A stretch of DNA of 10,468 bases, taken from Candidatus Sulfopaludibacter sp. SbA3. GTDB lineage: Bacteria; Acidobacteriota; Terriglobia; Bryobacterales; Bryobacteraceae. The stretch spans positions 6,331 to 16,798 of the forward strand of contig OKRF01000523.1 in the NCBI GenBank assembly GCA_900290315.1, in the 5' to 3' direction. Position 1 is the first letter of the stretch, and each line of letters begins with the position of its first letter. The notes beneath the pieces are model-generated. The model was not told where the DNA came from and searched no databases. It worked only from the letters and a program-made list of their open reading frames with translations. Positions 1-7,285 of the stretch are shown here, one piece after another. The position numbers were made by a program, and so were the translations under genes.

Positions 1-554
1 GGCCTCTCGATGGCGAGCCTGCGGAGGTGCTCTTCCCCGCACTGGCGGGCGGGGGCGATCCCTTCCAGGCGGATGGCGTCGCCCGCCGGAAAGCGTTCCA
101 GCATGCCGGCGCGCCGCAGCAGTTCCAGGTAATAAAAGCGCTCGTGCCGGGGAATCTCGCCGGGTTCGGGGACTGGGACGGCGCTGGTGAGCAGCAGTCT
201 GCGCGCGTCCCGATTGTATCCGATCCGTTCCGGAATATCTGCCATCCACGCCATCAGTGCCGCGTCGAAAGCGTTCTGCAGCAGGATCGCCCCGTCAAAT
301 CGCTCGCGCCGCAGGCTGGCGGCGAAATCCCGCTTGGCCCAAAGTCCCTTTTGCGCGGTATAAAGAATGACGCGATCGATGGAGGTCTCGCGGCTGTAAA
401 GATCGGCCACCCACGGGCGCGCAACCACAGCGATGTGGGCGTGCGGAAAGACGCTGCGGATAGCCCGAATGGCCGGCAGCGACATCACGGCGTCGCCCAG
501 CCAATTGGTGGCGCGCACCATGACTCGCGAGAAAGAGGACGGGTTGAAGGCCAC
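1..554 (-). CDS. waaF: ADP-heptose:LPS heptosyltransferase, N-terminal part (cut by window edge)
   Basis: The enzyme transfers a heptose from ADP-heptose to the LPS inner core at the inner face of the cytoplasmic membrane (GT9 family). About 184 residues are visible, roughly half of a usual ~350-residue protein; the rest lies beyond position 1. The N-terminal strand and loop read RVMVRATNWLGDAVMSLPAI, the GT9 signature for binding the acceptor side. Further on, ERIGYNRDARRLLLTSAVP and GEIPRHERFYYLELLRRAG are typical of heptosyltransferase II. I chose GTG at 554, directly after an in-frame TGA at 555-557, because the family needs the strand before VRATNW. ATG at 521 is an alternative that would clip that strand. 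The gene is divergent from uvrB, with only 39 bp between the two starts, so their promoters must overlap. The GT9 family is certain. The WaaF subtype is likely, but another heptosyltransferase is possible. Confidence 0.85.
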   Translation of the reverse strand, partial: MAFNPSSFSRVMVRATNWLGDAVMSLPAIRAIRSVFPHAHIAVVARPWVADLYSRETSIDRVILYTAQKGLWAKRDFAASLRRERFDGAILLQNAFDAALMAWMADIPERIGYNRDARRLLLTSAVPVPEPGEIPRHERFYYLELLRRAGMLERFPAGDAIRLEGIAPARQCGEEHLRRLAIER

Positions 555-587
555 TCACTTTCAGGATAGCCGCAAACCCTGACGCAC

Positions 588-600
588 TACACTGTGAGTA
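588..600 (+). promoter_or_regulatory. Possible -10 box with leaderless uvrB start
   Basis: TACACT at 588-593 matches a sigma-70-type -10 box at most positions. Its spacing would put transcription start at about 600, exactly on the A of an ATG in the uvrB frame. No Shine-Dalgarno-like sequence precedes either GTG 594 or ATG 600. No good -35 box is seen 16-18 bp upstream. A leaderless transcript is an inference from this spacing only. Confidence 0.3.
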
Positions 601-2592
601 TGAGCTTTCGGTTAGCGGTCAATTACCGGCCGCGCGGGGATCAGGAGACGGCGATTGCGGAACTGACCCGCGGGGTCCGCGATGGCGAGCGGCACCAGGT
701 GCTGCTGGGCGTGACGGGGTCGGGCAAGACCTTCACCATGGCCAAGGTGATCGAGGCCATGGGCCGGCCCGCACTGGTTCTGGCCCACAACAAGACCCTG
801 GCGGCGCAACTGTACCATGAGTTCCGGTCCTTCTTTCCGGACAACGCAGTGGAATACTTCGTCAGCTATTACGACTACTATCAGCCCGAAGCCTACATTC
901 CCAGCAGCGACGTCTACATTGAAAAAGACGCCACCGTGAACGATGAGCTGGATAAGCTGCGCCTGGCCGCCACGCGGTCCCTGTTCGAACGGCGCGACTG
1001 CGTCATCGTGGCCAGCGTAAGCTGCATCTACGGCCTGGGGTCGCCGGAAGCGTATTATGGCATGCTGCTCATGCTGGAGAAGGGGCAGAAGATTTCGCGC
1101 AACCAGATTGTCTCCAAGCTGGTGGACATTCTGTACGAGCGCAATGACACCGATTTCCGCCGCGGCACGTTCCGCGTGCGCGGGGACGTGATCGAGGTCT
1201 ATCCCACCTATGACGATTTCGCTTATCGCATCGAACTGTGGGGCGACGAAGTGGAAAGCCTCTCGCAGATCGACGCGCTGCTGGGCCAGGTCAAGCAGAC
1301 CTACGTGCGGCTTCCCATCTATCCCAAGACGCACTACGTGATGAGCGAAGAGACCAAGCTGGGCGCCATGGAGAGCATCCGGACGGAGCTGGATTGGTGG
1401 CGTCAGGAACTCGAGAAACAGGGCAAGGCGATTGAAGCGCAGCGGCTCTACCAGCGGACCATGTTCGATCTGGAAATGATGAAAGAGATCGGATACTGTC
1501 ACGGCATCGAAAATTACTCGCGCCACTTTTCGGGTCGCCTGCCGGGAGAAGCGCCGCCCACGCTGCTGGATTACCTGCCAGCGGATTCCCTCATGTTCCT
1601 GGATGAGAGCCACCAGACGGTGCCGCAGTTGCACGCCATGTATCACGGAGACCGCTCTCGCAAAGAGGTGCTGGTGGCGCACGGATTCCGCATGCCCAGC
1701 GCGCTCGATAACCGGCCGCTGACTTTCGAGGAGTTCGAACACCGGGTCAACCAGGTGGTGTATCTCTCGGCGACGCCCGGACCTTACGAACTGACTAAGA
1801 CCGCTGGTGTGGTGGTGGAGCAGATCATCCGGCCGACCGGGCTGGTGGATCCCACTGTGGAGATCCGGCCGGTGAAGGGCCAGGTGGACGATCTGCTGGG
1901 CGAGATCCGCAAACGCACGGAGGCGAACCAGCGCGTGCTGGTGACCACGCTGACCAAGCGCATGGCGGAAGACCTGGCCGAGTATTATTCCGAGGTCGGC
2001 GTGAAGTGCCGCTATCTGCACTCCGAGGTCACCACCTTCGATCGCATCAAGATTCTGCGCGATCTGCGGCGCGGGGAGTTCGATGTGCTGGTGGGAATCA
2101 ATCTGCTGCGCGAGGGGCTGGACTTGCCCGAGGTGTCCCTGGTGGCCATTGTCCCTGGTGGCCATTCTGGATGCGGACAAGGAAGGCTTTCTGCGGTCGT
2201 CGGGCTCGCTGCTGCAGACCATCGGCCGCGCCGCCCGCCACGTAGATGGCCACGCCATTCTGTACGCGGACGTCATGACGGACAGTATGCGCAAGGCGCT
2301 GGGAGAAACGTCCCGGCGCCGGCAGACGCAAGTGGAGTACAACGAACGCAACGGAATCATTCCGCAATCCATCATCAAGCCCATCGATATGAGCCTGGTG
2401 GCAGTGGCGGAGGGCGATTACGTAACAGTGCCGATCGAGGAAGACGAAGAGGTCGATAACTTGACGCCGGAGCAGCGCCTGAAATTCATCGGAGAACTGG
2501 AAGAGCGCATGCGCGAGGCGGCACGGAAATTCGAATTTGAAAAAGCGGCACAGTTGCGCGATCGCGTGAAGAGTTTGAGGGTGGGGGCGTAG
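594..2592 (+). pseudogene. uvrB: uvrB, excinuclease ABC subunit B, frameshifted by a 16-bp duplication
   Basis: UvrB is the damage-verifying helicase-like subunit of UvrABC nucleotide excision repair. Residue numbers are from GTG 594: Walker A GVTGSGKT at 39-46, the YYDYYQPEAYIP beta-hairpin that clamps DNA near 100, Walker B DESH, VVYLSATPGPYE, and motif V GINLLREGLDLPEV. After residue 519 the frame is lost, because 16 bp at 2135-2150 are repeated at 2151-2166. As read, translation continues out of frame and stops at 2459, giving 621 residues with about 100 unrelated ones. In the +1 frame the family sequence resumes at once: LDADKEGFLRS, motif VI QTIGRAARH, then the C-terminal UVR domain with FEFEKAAQLRD, stop at 2590-2592. 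Removing one copy gives about 660 residues, the normal UvrB length. As read, the product lacks motif VI and the UVR domain and should be inactive. ATG 600 is an equally good start. The identity is certain; whether the break is real or an assembly error cannot be told from sequence. Confidence 0.95.
2135..2166 (+). repeat. Perfect 16-bp tandem duplication inside uvrB
   Basis: The unit GTCCCTGGTGGCCATT occurs at 2135-2150 and again, with no spacer, at 2151-2166. Because of a shared flanking T it can also be placed one base to the left. Sixteen is not a multiple of three, so it causes a +1 shift. With one copy the codons read E-V-S-L-V-A-I-L-D-A-D, exactly the UvrB consensus, so the extra copy is the derived state. 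Confidence 0.97.
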
Positions 2593-2985
2593 CTCGAATA
2601 CAGCGAAAGATCAGAATTTGCCACAGATAAACGCAGATTCACACGGACCAAGCCGGGCTCACATGGCCCGCTCGCATGCAGGATTGACTTTGGTCCGTCT
2701 GGTACTCGCAACTTGCTCTGCCACTCACCTCCTCACTCGAATTCCCGACCTCCAGCGTTTCGAGGCGGCAAAGACCATTTCACAAACGCCGGAGTTCAAT
2801 CGCCATGCGCGATTGCTGAACATCGAACGTGTACTCCATTGAAGGACTCGATGGACTCAGGCTCATACGTGTTGCCGCGTCAAGAACGTCTGCGTCATAA
2901 ACGAAGCTTCTTTCTTATGTCCGTTCTGCGGGCATTTTCGAATGACCCCGCCTGGCCGCCATCGGTTCTTTTCGGCCAGCCCCGG
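2593..2985. other. 393-bp convergent gap with no convincing gene
   Basis: This gap lies between the converging ends of uvrB and the GH63-type gene. The short open frames on either strand have no recognisable domain or start signal, and the longer ones run antisense into a neighbour. Near the uvrB end is a CAGAT-type repeat with hairpin potential (listed separately). Near the GH63 end, CTGGCCG at 2952-2958 pairs with CGGCCAG at 2973-2979 across a 14-nt loop. This could help end the minus-strand transcript, but no T-run follows it. No clear rho-independent terminator is seen for uvrB. Confidence 0.6.
2619..2701. repeat. CAGAT-type intergenic repeat with nested inverted repeats
   Basis: At 2619-2647 CAGAT recurs with a 10-bp period (CAGATAAACG then CAGATTCACA). 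This resembles a CACAGAT/CGCAGAT motif that I recall from intergenic DNA of many environmental bacteria. It overlaps the left arm of an inverted repeat: ACGGACCAA at 2643-2651 matches TTGGTCCGT at 2690-2698, extendable to 12 positions with one mismatch. Inside is a smaller hairpin, CGGGC at 2654-2658 with GCCCG at 2666-2670. No T-run follows, so this is not a standard terminator. Function unknown. Confidence 0.45.
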
Positions 2986-5628
2986 CTACTCCCCCACCTG
3001 CTGCATCATCTTCGCCACCAGCGCTGTCCATCCCGTCTGATGACTCGCCCCCAAACCCTCGCCTGTCTCTCCGTGGAAGTACTCGTAAAAGAGCACCAGA
3101 TCTTTCCAGTGATCGTCTTTGTGAAAAAGTTCCTGCTTGCCGTGCGCCGGCCGCCGCCCATCGGCGTCTTTCAGAAACAGCCTGCCCAGCCGCCGCGAGA
3201 TCTCGCACGCCACATCCCACAAATTCATCATCTGGCCGCTGCCCGTGGGACATTCCACTTTGTAGTCGTCTCCTAAGTAATGATGAAACTTCTGCAGCGA
3301 TTCCACTAGCAGGTAGTTCGCCGGGAACCACACCGGACCGCGCCAATTGGAATTCCCCCCGAACAGCCCATTGCTCGCCTCGCCCGGTTCGTAGCTCACG
3401 CTTTGCTCCGTACCGTCGGAGCGGAACACGTACGGCTTGTCTTTATGCGCGCGCGAAAGGCTGCGGATGCCGAATGGCGACAGAAACTCCCGCTCATCCA
3501 GCATGCGCGCCAGGATGCGCCGAAGTTGATTCGGATCCACGATCGAGAGCAGCAGCCGCTGGCCTTTGCCCGGCACTGCCATGGAAGCCACGGCGTGAGT
3601 CAGGTCCGGACGGTTGTCGATGAACCACCGCATGCGCCGCTGGAATCCAGGAAGCTGATCCATCAGGCGCGGCTCCAGCGTTTCCACGGCGAAGAGCGGA
3701 ACCAGTCCCACTAATGAACGAACCTTCAACGGCTGGTGCCGGCCATCGGCCGTGTGCAGCACATCGTAGAAGAAGCCGTCTGCTTCATCCCACATGCCCT
3801 CGCTGTCGTTCCCCATGTGACTCATGGCGTCGGCGATATGCAGAAAGTGTTCCCAGAACTTGCTGGCTACGTCTTCATATGCGGGGTCTTCGCGCGCCAG
3901 TTCCAGGGCGATGGCCATCAGGTTGAGGCTGTACATGGCCATCCAGCCGGTGGCATCCGCCTGCTCGATGAATTCGCCGCCAGGCAGTGGTTCGCTGCGA
4001 TTGAAGACGCCGATGTTATCCAGCCCCAGAAACCCTCCCTGGAAAATATTCCGCCCCTGCGTGTCCTTGCGATTCACCCACCAGGTGAAGTTGAGAAGCA
4101 GTTTGTGGAAGACGCGCTCCAGGAACGTGCGGTCGGGCTTGCCAACGCGTTTCCGCTCGATCTTGTACACGCGCCACGCCGCCCACGCGTGCACCGGCGG
4201 ATTGACGTCGCCCAGGTTCCATTCGTAAGCCGGCAGTTGCCCGTTGGGGTGCATATACCATTCGCGCAGCATCAGGATGAGCTGGTCTTTGGCGAATTGG
4301 GGGTCGATCAGCGCCAGCGGCAGCGTGTGAAACGCCAGGTCCCACGCCGCGTACCAGGGATACTCCCACTTATCCGGCATGCTGATCACGTCGCTGTTAT
4401 ACAGGTGCCTCCATTCGTGATTGCGCCCCAGTAGACGCTCGCGGGGAGGAGGTGGAAACGCCGCATCGCCCTGCAGCCACTCGCGCACCACGTAATGGTA
4501 AAACTGCTTGGACCACAACAGACCCGCGAAGGCCTGCCGCATGATGGCTCTGGCGTCATCGCTCAAATCGCGTGGCGTGACCGTCTCGTAGAAGGCATCG
4601 GCCTCGTTGATGCGGTCCGTAAACGTCTGGTCGAAAGCCGCGTCGAAAGGCTCGGCCGGCACTGCATCGATCAGCCGCAGCCGCACCGTCACCGCTTCTC
4701 CCGCGGCGATGTTGGCGCTGTAATGCGCCGCGCACTTAGTACCGCAATGCCCGGGATTCACCGCGGCGGTATCGCCCTTCGTAACGTACCGGCCGACGCC
4801 ATCCTTGACGAATGGTGCGAAGTTCTCCGTCCCCCAAAGGACGCGATTGTCACTTTCGTTTTCCGTGAAGAGTAACTCCGGCGAAGCGTCGCAGAGGAGC
4901 CAGCGCCTGCCGTAGTATGGCTCGTCGAGCTCCACCGCCGTGCAAGGCAGGCCTGACGCGCTACGCGCCCCGCAAGGGGCCTTTTGTCCGCTCCAACTCC
5001 AGGTATTGCGGAACCAGATGGTGGGGAGCACGTGCAGCGGCGCCGCGTCCGGCCCCCGATTGATGGCCGTAATACGAATCAGAATGTCGTCCGGAGCGGC
5101 TTTTGCGTACTCCACGAACACGTCGAAATACCGCCCGCCGTCGAACACTCCGGTATCTTCCAGTTCAAACTCCCGTTCGTAGCGCGTGCGAGCCGCGTTC
5201 TGCACGCGCAACTCTTCATACGGAAAGGCCGCCTGCGGGTACTTGTACAGGTACTTCATGTAGGAGTGGGTGGGCGTATTGTCCAGATAGAAATACGCCT
5301 CCTTCACGTCCTCTCCGTGGTTGCCCTCTTTGCCGCCGAGTCCGAAGAGCCGCTCTTTCAGAATGGAGTCGCGGCCGTTCCATAGGGCCACGGCGAAGCA
5401 GATGTACTGGTGACGGTCGCAGATGCCCGCCAGGCCGTCCTCGTTCCAGCGGTAGGCACGATACGGCGCCTGCGCGTGGGGGAAGTAGTTCCAGGCTTCG
5501 CCCGTGGCGCTGTAGTCCTCGCGCACCGTGCCCCAGGCGCGCTCGCTCAGATAAGAGCCCCAGCGATTCCAGTGCGCGCGCCGCGCCCGCATCTCCACAA
5601 TGCGCGCCTGTTCTTGAGTAATCCCCAA
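2986..5628 (-). CDS. GH63 / MGH1-like glycoside hydrolase (putative cytosolic alpha-glucosidase)
   Basis: This 880-residue protein belongs to the GH63-like group often annotated as glucosidase (relatives: mannosyl-oligosaccharide glucosidase, mannosylglycerate hydrolase, E. coli YgjK). The N-terminal region (about 20-350) contains SERAWGTVREDYS and WNEDGLAGICDRHQ and is beta-rich. The rest should form the (alpha/alpha)6 barrel. The likely general acid is Asp430 in YAAWDLAFHTLPLA. The likely base is Glu849 in FYEYFHGETG, about 31 residues from the C-terminus, matching the place of the catalytic Glu in YgjK. GGNSNWRGPVWFPANYL (757-773) is a conserved substrate-pocket stretch. There is no signal peptide or membrane segment, so it is probably cytosolic and acts on an internal alpha-glycoside or storage sugar; the substrate is unknown. 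I took TTG at 5628; ATG at 5592 (residue 13) is possible. It follows bshC after 25 bp and is probably the operon's last gene. A G-rich tract overlaps the TTG start. Confidence 0.88.
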   Translation of the reverse strand: MGITQEQARIVEMRARRAHWNRWGSYLSERAWGTVREDYSATGEAWNYFPHAQAPYRAYRWNEDGLAGICDRHQYICFAVALWNGRDSILKERLFGLGGKEGNHGEDVKEAYFYLDNTPTHSYMKYLYKYPQAAFPYEELRVQNAARTRYEREFELEDTGVFDGGRYFDVFVEYAKAAPDDILIRITAINRGPDAAPLHVLPTIWFRNTWSWSGQKAPCGARSASGLPCTAVELDEPYYGRRWLLCDASPELLFTENESDNRVLWGTENFAPFVKDGVGRYVTKGDTAAVNPGHCGTKCAAHYSANIAAGEAVTVRLRLIDAVPAEPFDAAFDQTFTDRINEADAFYETVTPRDLSDDARAIMRQAFAGLLWSKQFYHYVVREWLQGDAAFPPPPRERLLGRNHEWRHLYNSDVISMPDKWEYPWYAAWDLAFHTLPLALIDPQFAKDQLILMLREWYMHPNGQLPAYEWNLGDVNPPVHAWAAWRVYKIERKRVGKPDRTFLERVFHKLLLNFTWWVNRKDTQGRNIFQGGFLGLDNIGVFNRSEPLPGGEFIEQADATGWMAMYSLNLMAIALELAREDPAYEDVASKFWEHFLHIADAMSHMGNDSEGMWDEADGFFYDVLHTADGRHQPLKVRSLVGLVPLFAVETLEPRLMDQLPGFQRRMRWFIDNRPDLTHAVASMAVPGKGQRLLLSIVDPNQLRRILARMLDEREFLSPFGIRSLSRAHKDKPYVFRSDGTEQSVSYEPGEASNGLFGGNSNWRGPVWFPANYLLVESLQKFHHYLGDDYKVECPTGSGQMMNLWDVACEISRRLGRLFLKDADGRRPAHGKQELFHKDDHWKDLVLFYEYFHGETGEGLGASHQTGWTALVAKMMQQVGE

Positions 5629-5646
5629 CCCCTAACCCCCAACCCC
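5623..5646 (-). promoter_or_regulatory. Telomere-like G-quadruplex tract at the GH63 start
   Basis: On the minus strand, 5646 to 5623 reads as four G-runs of 4, 5, 4 and 4 bases with loops of 2, 3 and 2 bases (TT, TTA, TT). This fits the standard G-quadruplex rule with very short loops. It fills most of the 25-bp gap after the bshC stop and runs into the TTG GGG start codons of the next gene. In the mRNA it could mask the start or uncouple GH63 translation from bshC. The sequence is plain; the role is inferred. Confidence 0.6.
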
Positions 5647-5653
5647 AGCTTGT

Positions 5654-7228
5654 TCACACCACCATCAGGCGATGGTCCGGGCAATCCAACTCTACCGCAT
5701 CGTACACGCGGTCGATCAGATCCAAGCCGTGTTTGGCCGCCAGCGGCAGGAACGAATAGAGACGCTCCTGCAGGTGCCGTTCGGGACATATGAGCCCGTA
5801 GAGCGAGGCGGCATCGTGCGCCGCGCGTTCGTCGCGCCGCAGGGCCTCGCGGCCCGCCTTGCCTTCGATCCGGGAAAGCTGGTGGCGCACTTTCTTGCCG
5901 CTGCGGTCCAGTGCCTTGGCCAGGGTGGGATCGAATGCCAACAACTCACGCCGCAGTTGCTCCACCGCGCCATCCACAGCCGTCACGGTGTCACGCATCC
6001 GGCCGGCGAGCGCGGGCGGAACGAGCCTTGCCGCGATCTGTTCATGCAGCGCTTCAGCCCCGCGGAAGAAATCCGGTAGCCCCAGGCCGTATCGTTCCAT
6101 TCGTTTCGCGCTCCGTTCATCCAGAATGGTGAACCCGCTGCGCGGTACGGCCACCGGCATACGGCCCAGCAGCGTCCGATAGATGGGTTCGCTCTGCGCC
6201 AGGTAGGCCACTTCCGCGGGGCCGCCGATGTAGGCTACCGTGGGGATCATGGAATCCTGCACCACGGGCCGCAGCAGCGCGTTCGGCGACAGCGACGCCG
6301 CCCGTCCCATCAACTCCGGGGCGGTGAAGCGGCGTCCGTTCAGAATGTATTCGCCGCCATGCCGGCGCAGCGTCAGGCGTCTGTCGTTTTCCAGCAGAAA
6401 CACGAACGAGGTCTGCTCCTCCACATGCACCTGGGCGTGATAGCCCGCGGCCGCGAGTTCCCGATTTCGCTCCAGAACCAGAGCGTTCAGCTCCGGCGCC
6501 GCTTCCACCGCCCTACGGAGCGCCGGCGCCGCAAGCTGCCGGAAGGCGGGCAGCAACGGATCCACCTGCAGGATGTCGTGCCGCTCTAGCAGGTGGCGCA
6601 CCAGTTCCCCGAAGGATTTGCCCATCGTGCTGCCAGCGCGGTAAGCATCTTCCACCGCATCGGCCACTTCTTCGCCAAACGGCAACCCCTGCAGGGCCGT
6701 GCGCAGTTCGCGCACCGGAGGCGCTACAAGTGTTACATCGCCCACCGGCTGGGAGCTGGCCGTGCGCCGCATCTCCAGTTTGTGCGGGTGATGCCCAGAG
6801 TCGAACACCCAGACATGATTGACTTCCGCGAAATCGTGATCTTCCGTGGCCAGCCAGAACACCGGCACCGCGGGAATTCCGTTGGCGGAAAGCCACTGTG
6901 CCAGTTTGGCGGCGTGCAGAGCTTTGTAAACGGTATATGCGGGCCCGGAAAACAGGCCCACCTGCTGGCCTGAGACTACCGCTACTGTGCCCGGCTGAGC
7001 CAGCCGCTCCAACGACTTGCTCGGGGAGTTTCGCACCTGCAAGGCAGCTACCAGCGCCGCCCGCTCCGCTTCGCTGAACCGGATCTCCGCCGCAGCCGAA
7101 CGATAGGCTTCCATATCCCGGATAGGGTGGCGATACAGCCCGGCGGTACGATCGGGATGGTAGAGCACGTCCGCGAATAACTGCGTAGTGTGAGGCAGGT
7201 CGGTATGGCGGACGCAGGTACAGTGCAT
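5654..7228 (-). CDS. bshC: BshC, putative cysteine-adding enzyme of bacillithiol biosynthesis
   Basis: BshC is assigned the final step of bacillithiol synthesis, joining cysteine to glucosaminyl-malate in the cytosol. The protein is 524 residues from ATG 7228, the normal family length. Family signatures seen are HTDLPHTTQLFADVLY near the N-terminus, the nucleotide-fold signature SGQQVGLFSGPAYTVYKA at about 86-103, FWLATEDHDFAEVNHVWVFD from about 124, VEEQTSFVFLLE, and a coiled-coil-prone C-terminal third that ends in YSFLPLAAKHG. An in-frame TTG at 7276 would add 16 residues (MNPAFAANHLVSCSSS) with no family match, so I prefer the ATG. It lies 57 bp after rseP on the same strand and is probably co-transcribed. 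The partner genes bshA and bshB are not in the window. No oddity in sequence. Confidence 0.93.
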   Translation of the reverse strand: MHCTCVRHTDLPHTTQLFADVLYHPDRTAGLYRHPIRDMEAYRSAAAEIRFSEAERAALVAALQVRNSPSKSLERLAQPGTVAVVSGQQVGLFSGPAYTVYKALHAAKLAQWLSANGIPAVPVFWLATEDHDFAEVNHVWVFDSGHHPHKLEMRRTASSQPVGDVTLVAPPVRELRTALQGLPFGEEVADAVEDAYRAGSTMGKSFGELVRHLLERHDILQVDPLLPAFRQLAAPALRRAVEAAPELNALVLERNRELAAAGYHAQVHVEEQTSFVFLLENDRRLTLRRHGGEYILNGRRFTAPELMGRAASLSPNALLRPVVQDSMIPTVAYIGGPAEVAYLAQSEPIYRTLLGRMPVAVPRSGFTILDERSAKRMERYGLGLPDFFRGAEALHEQIAARLVPPALAGRMRDTVTAVDGAVEQLRRELLAFDPTLAKALDRSGKKVRHQLSRIEGKAGREALRRDERAAHDAASLYGLICPERHLQERLYSFLPLAAKHGLDLIDRVYDAVELDCPDHRLMVV

Positions 7229-7285
7229 GGACGAGGAACAGCTTACCAGATGATTTGCCGCGAACGCTGGATTCAAGGCGTTAAC

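Noticed and set aside
27..569. 180-codon plus-strand open frame at the left edge
   Set aside because: The minus strand over the same bases encodes a clear heptosyltransferase, so this is its antisense shadow.
2134..2167. Programmed ribosomal frameshift in uvrB
   Set aside because: There is no slippery heptamer or known precedent in uvrB. An exact 16-bp duplication explains the shift fully.
612..2384. 590-codon open frame on the minus strand opposite uvrB
   Set aside because: The plus strand encodes clear UvrB motifs over the same bases. The antisense product is rich in H, Q and R with no domain, as expected for a shadow frame in GC-rich DNA.
2952..2979. Rho-independent terminator after the GH63 gene
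   Set aside because: The 7-bp stem has a long 14-nt loop and no T-run on either strand, so it was kept only as a note within the gap entry.
2713..3276. Plus-strand open frame in the uvrB/GH63 gap
   Set aside because: More than half of it is antisense to the GH63 C-terminus, it has no recognisable domain or ribosome binding site, and its composition is that of a shadow frame.
3736..4434. 232-codon plus-strand open frame
   Set aside because: It lies wholly antisense within the GH63 gene, whose own frame has clear family motifs.
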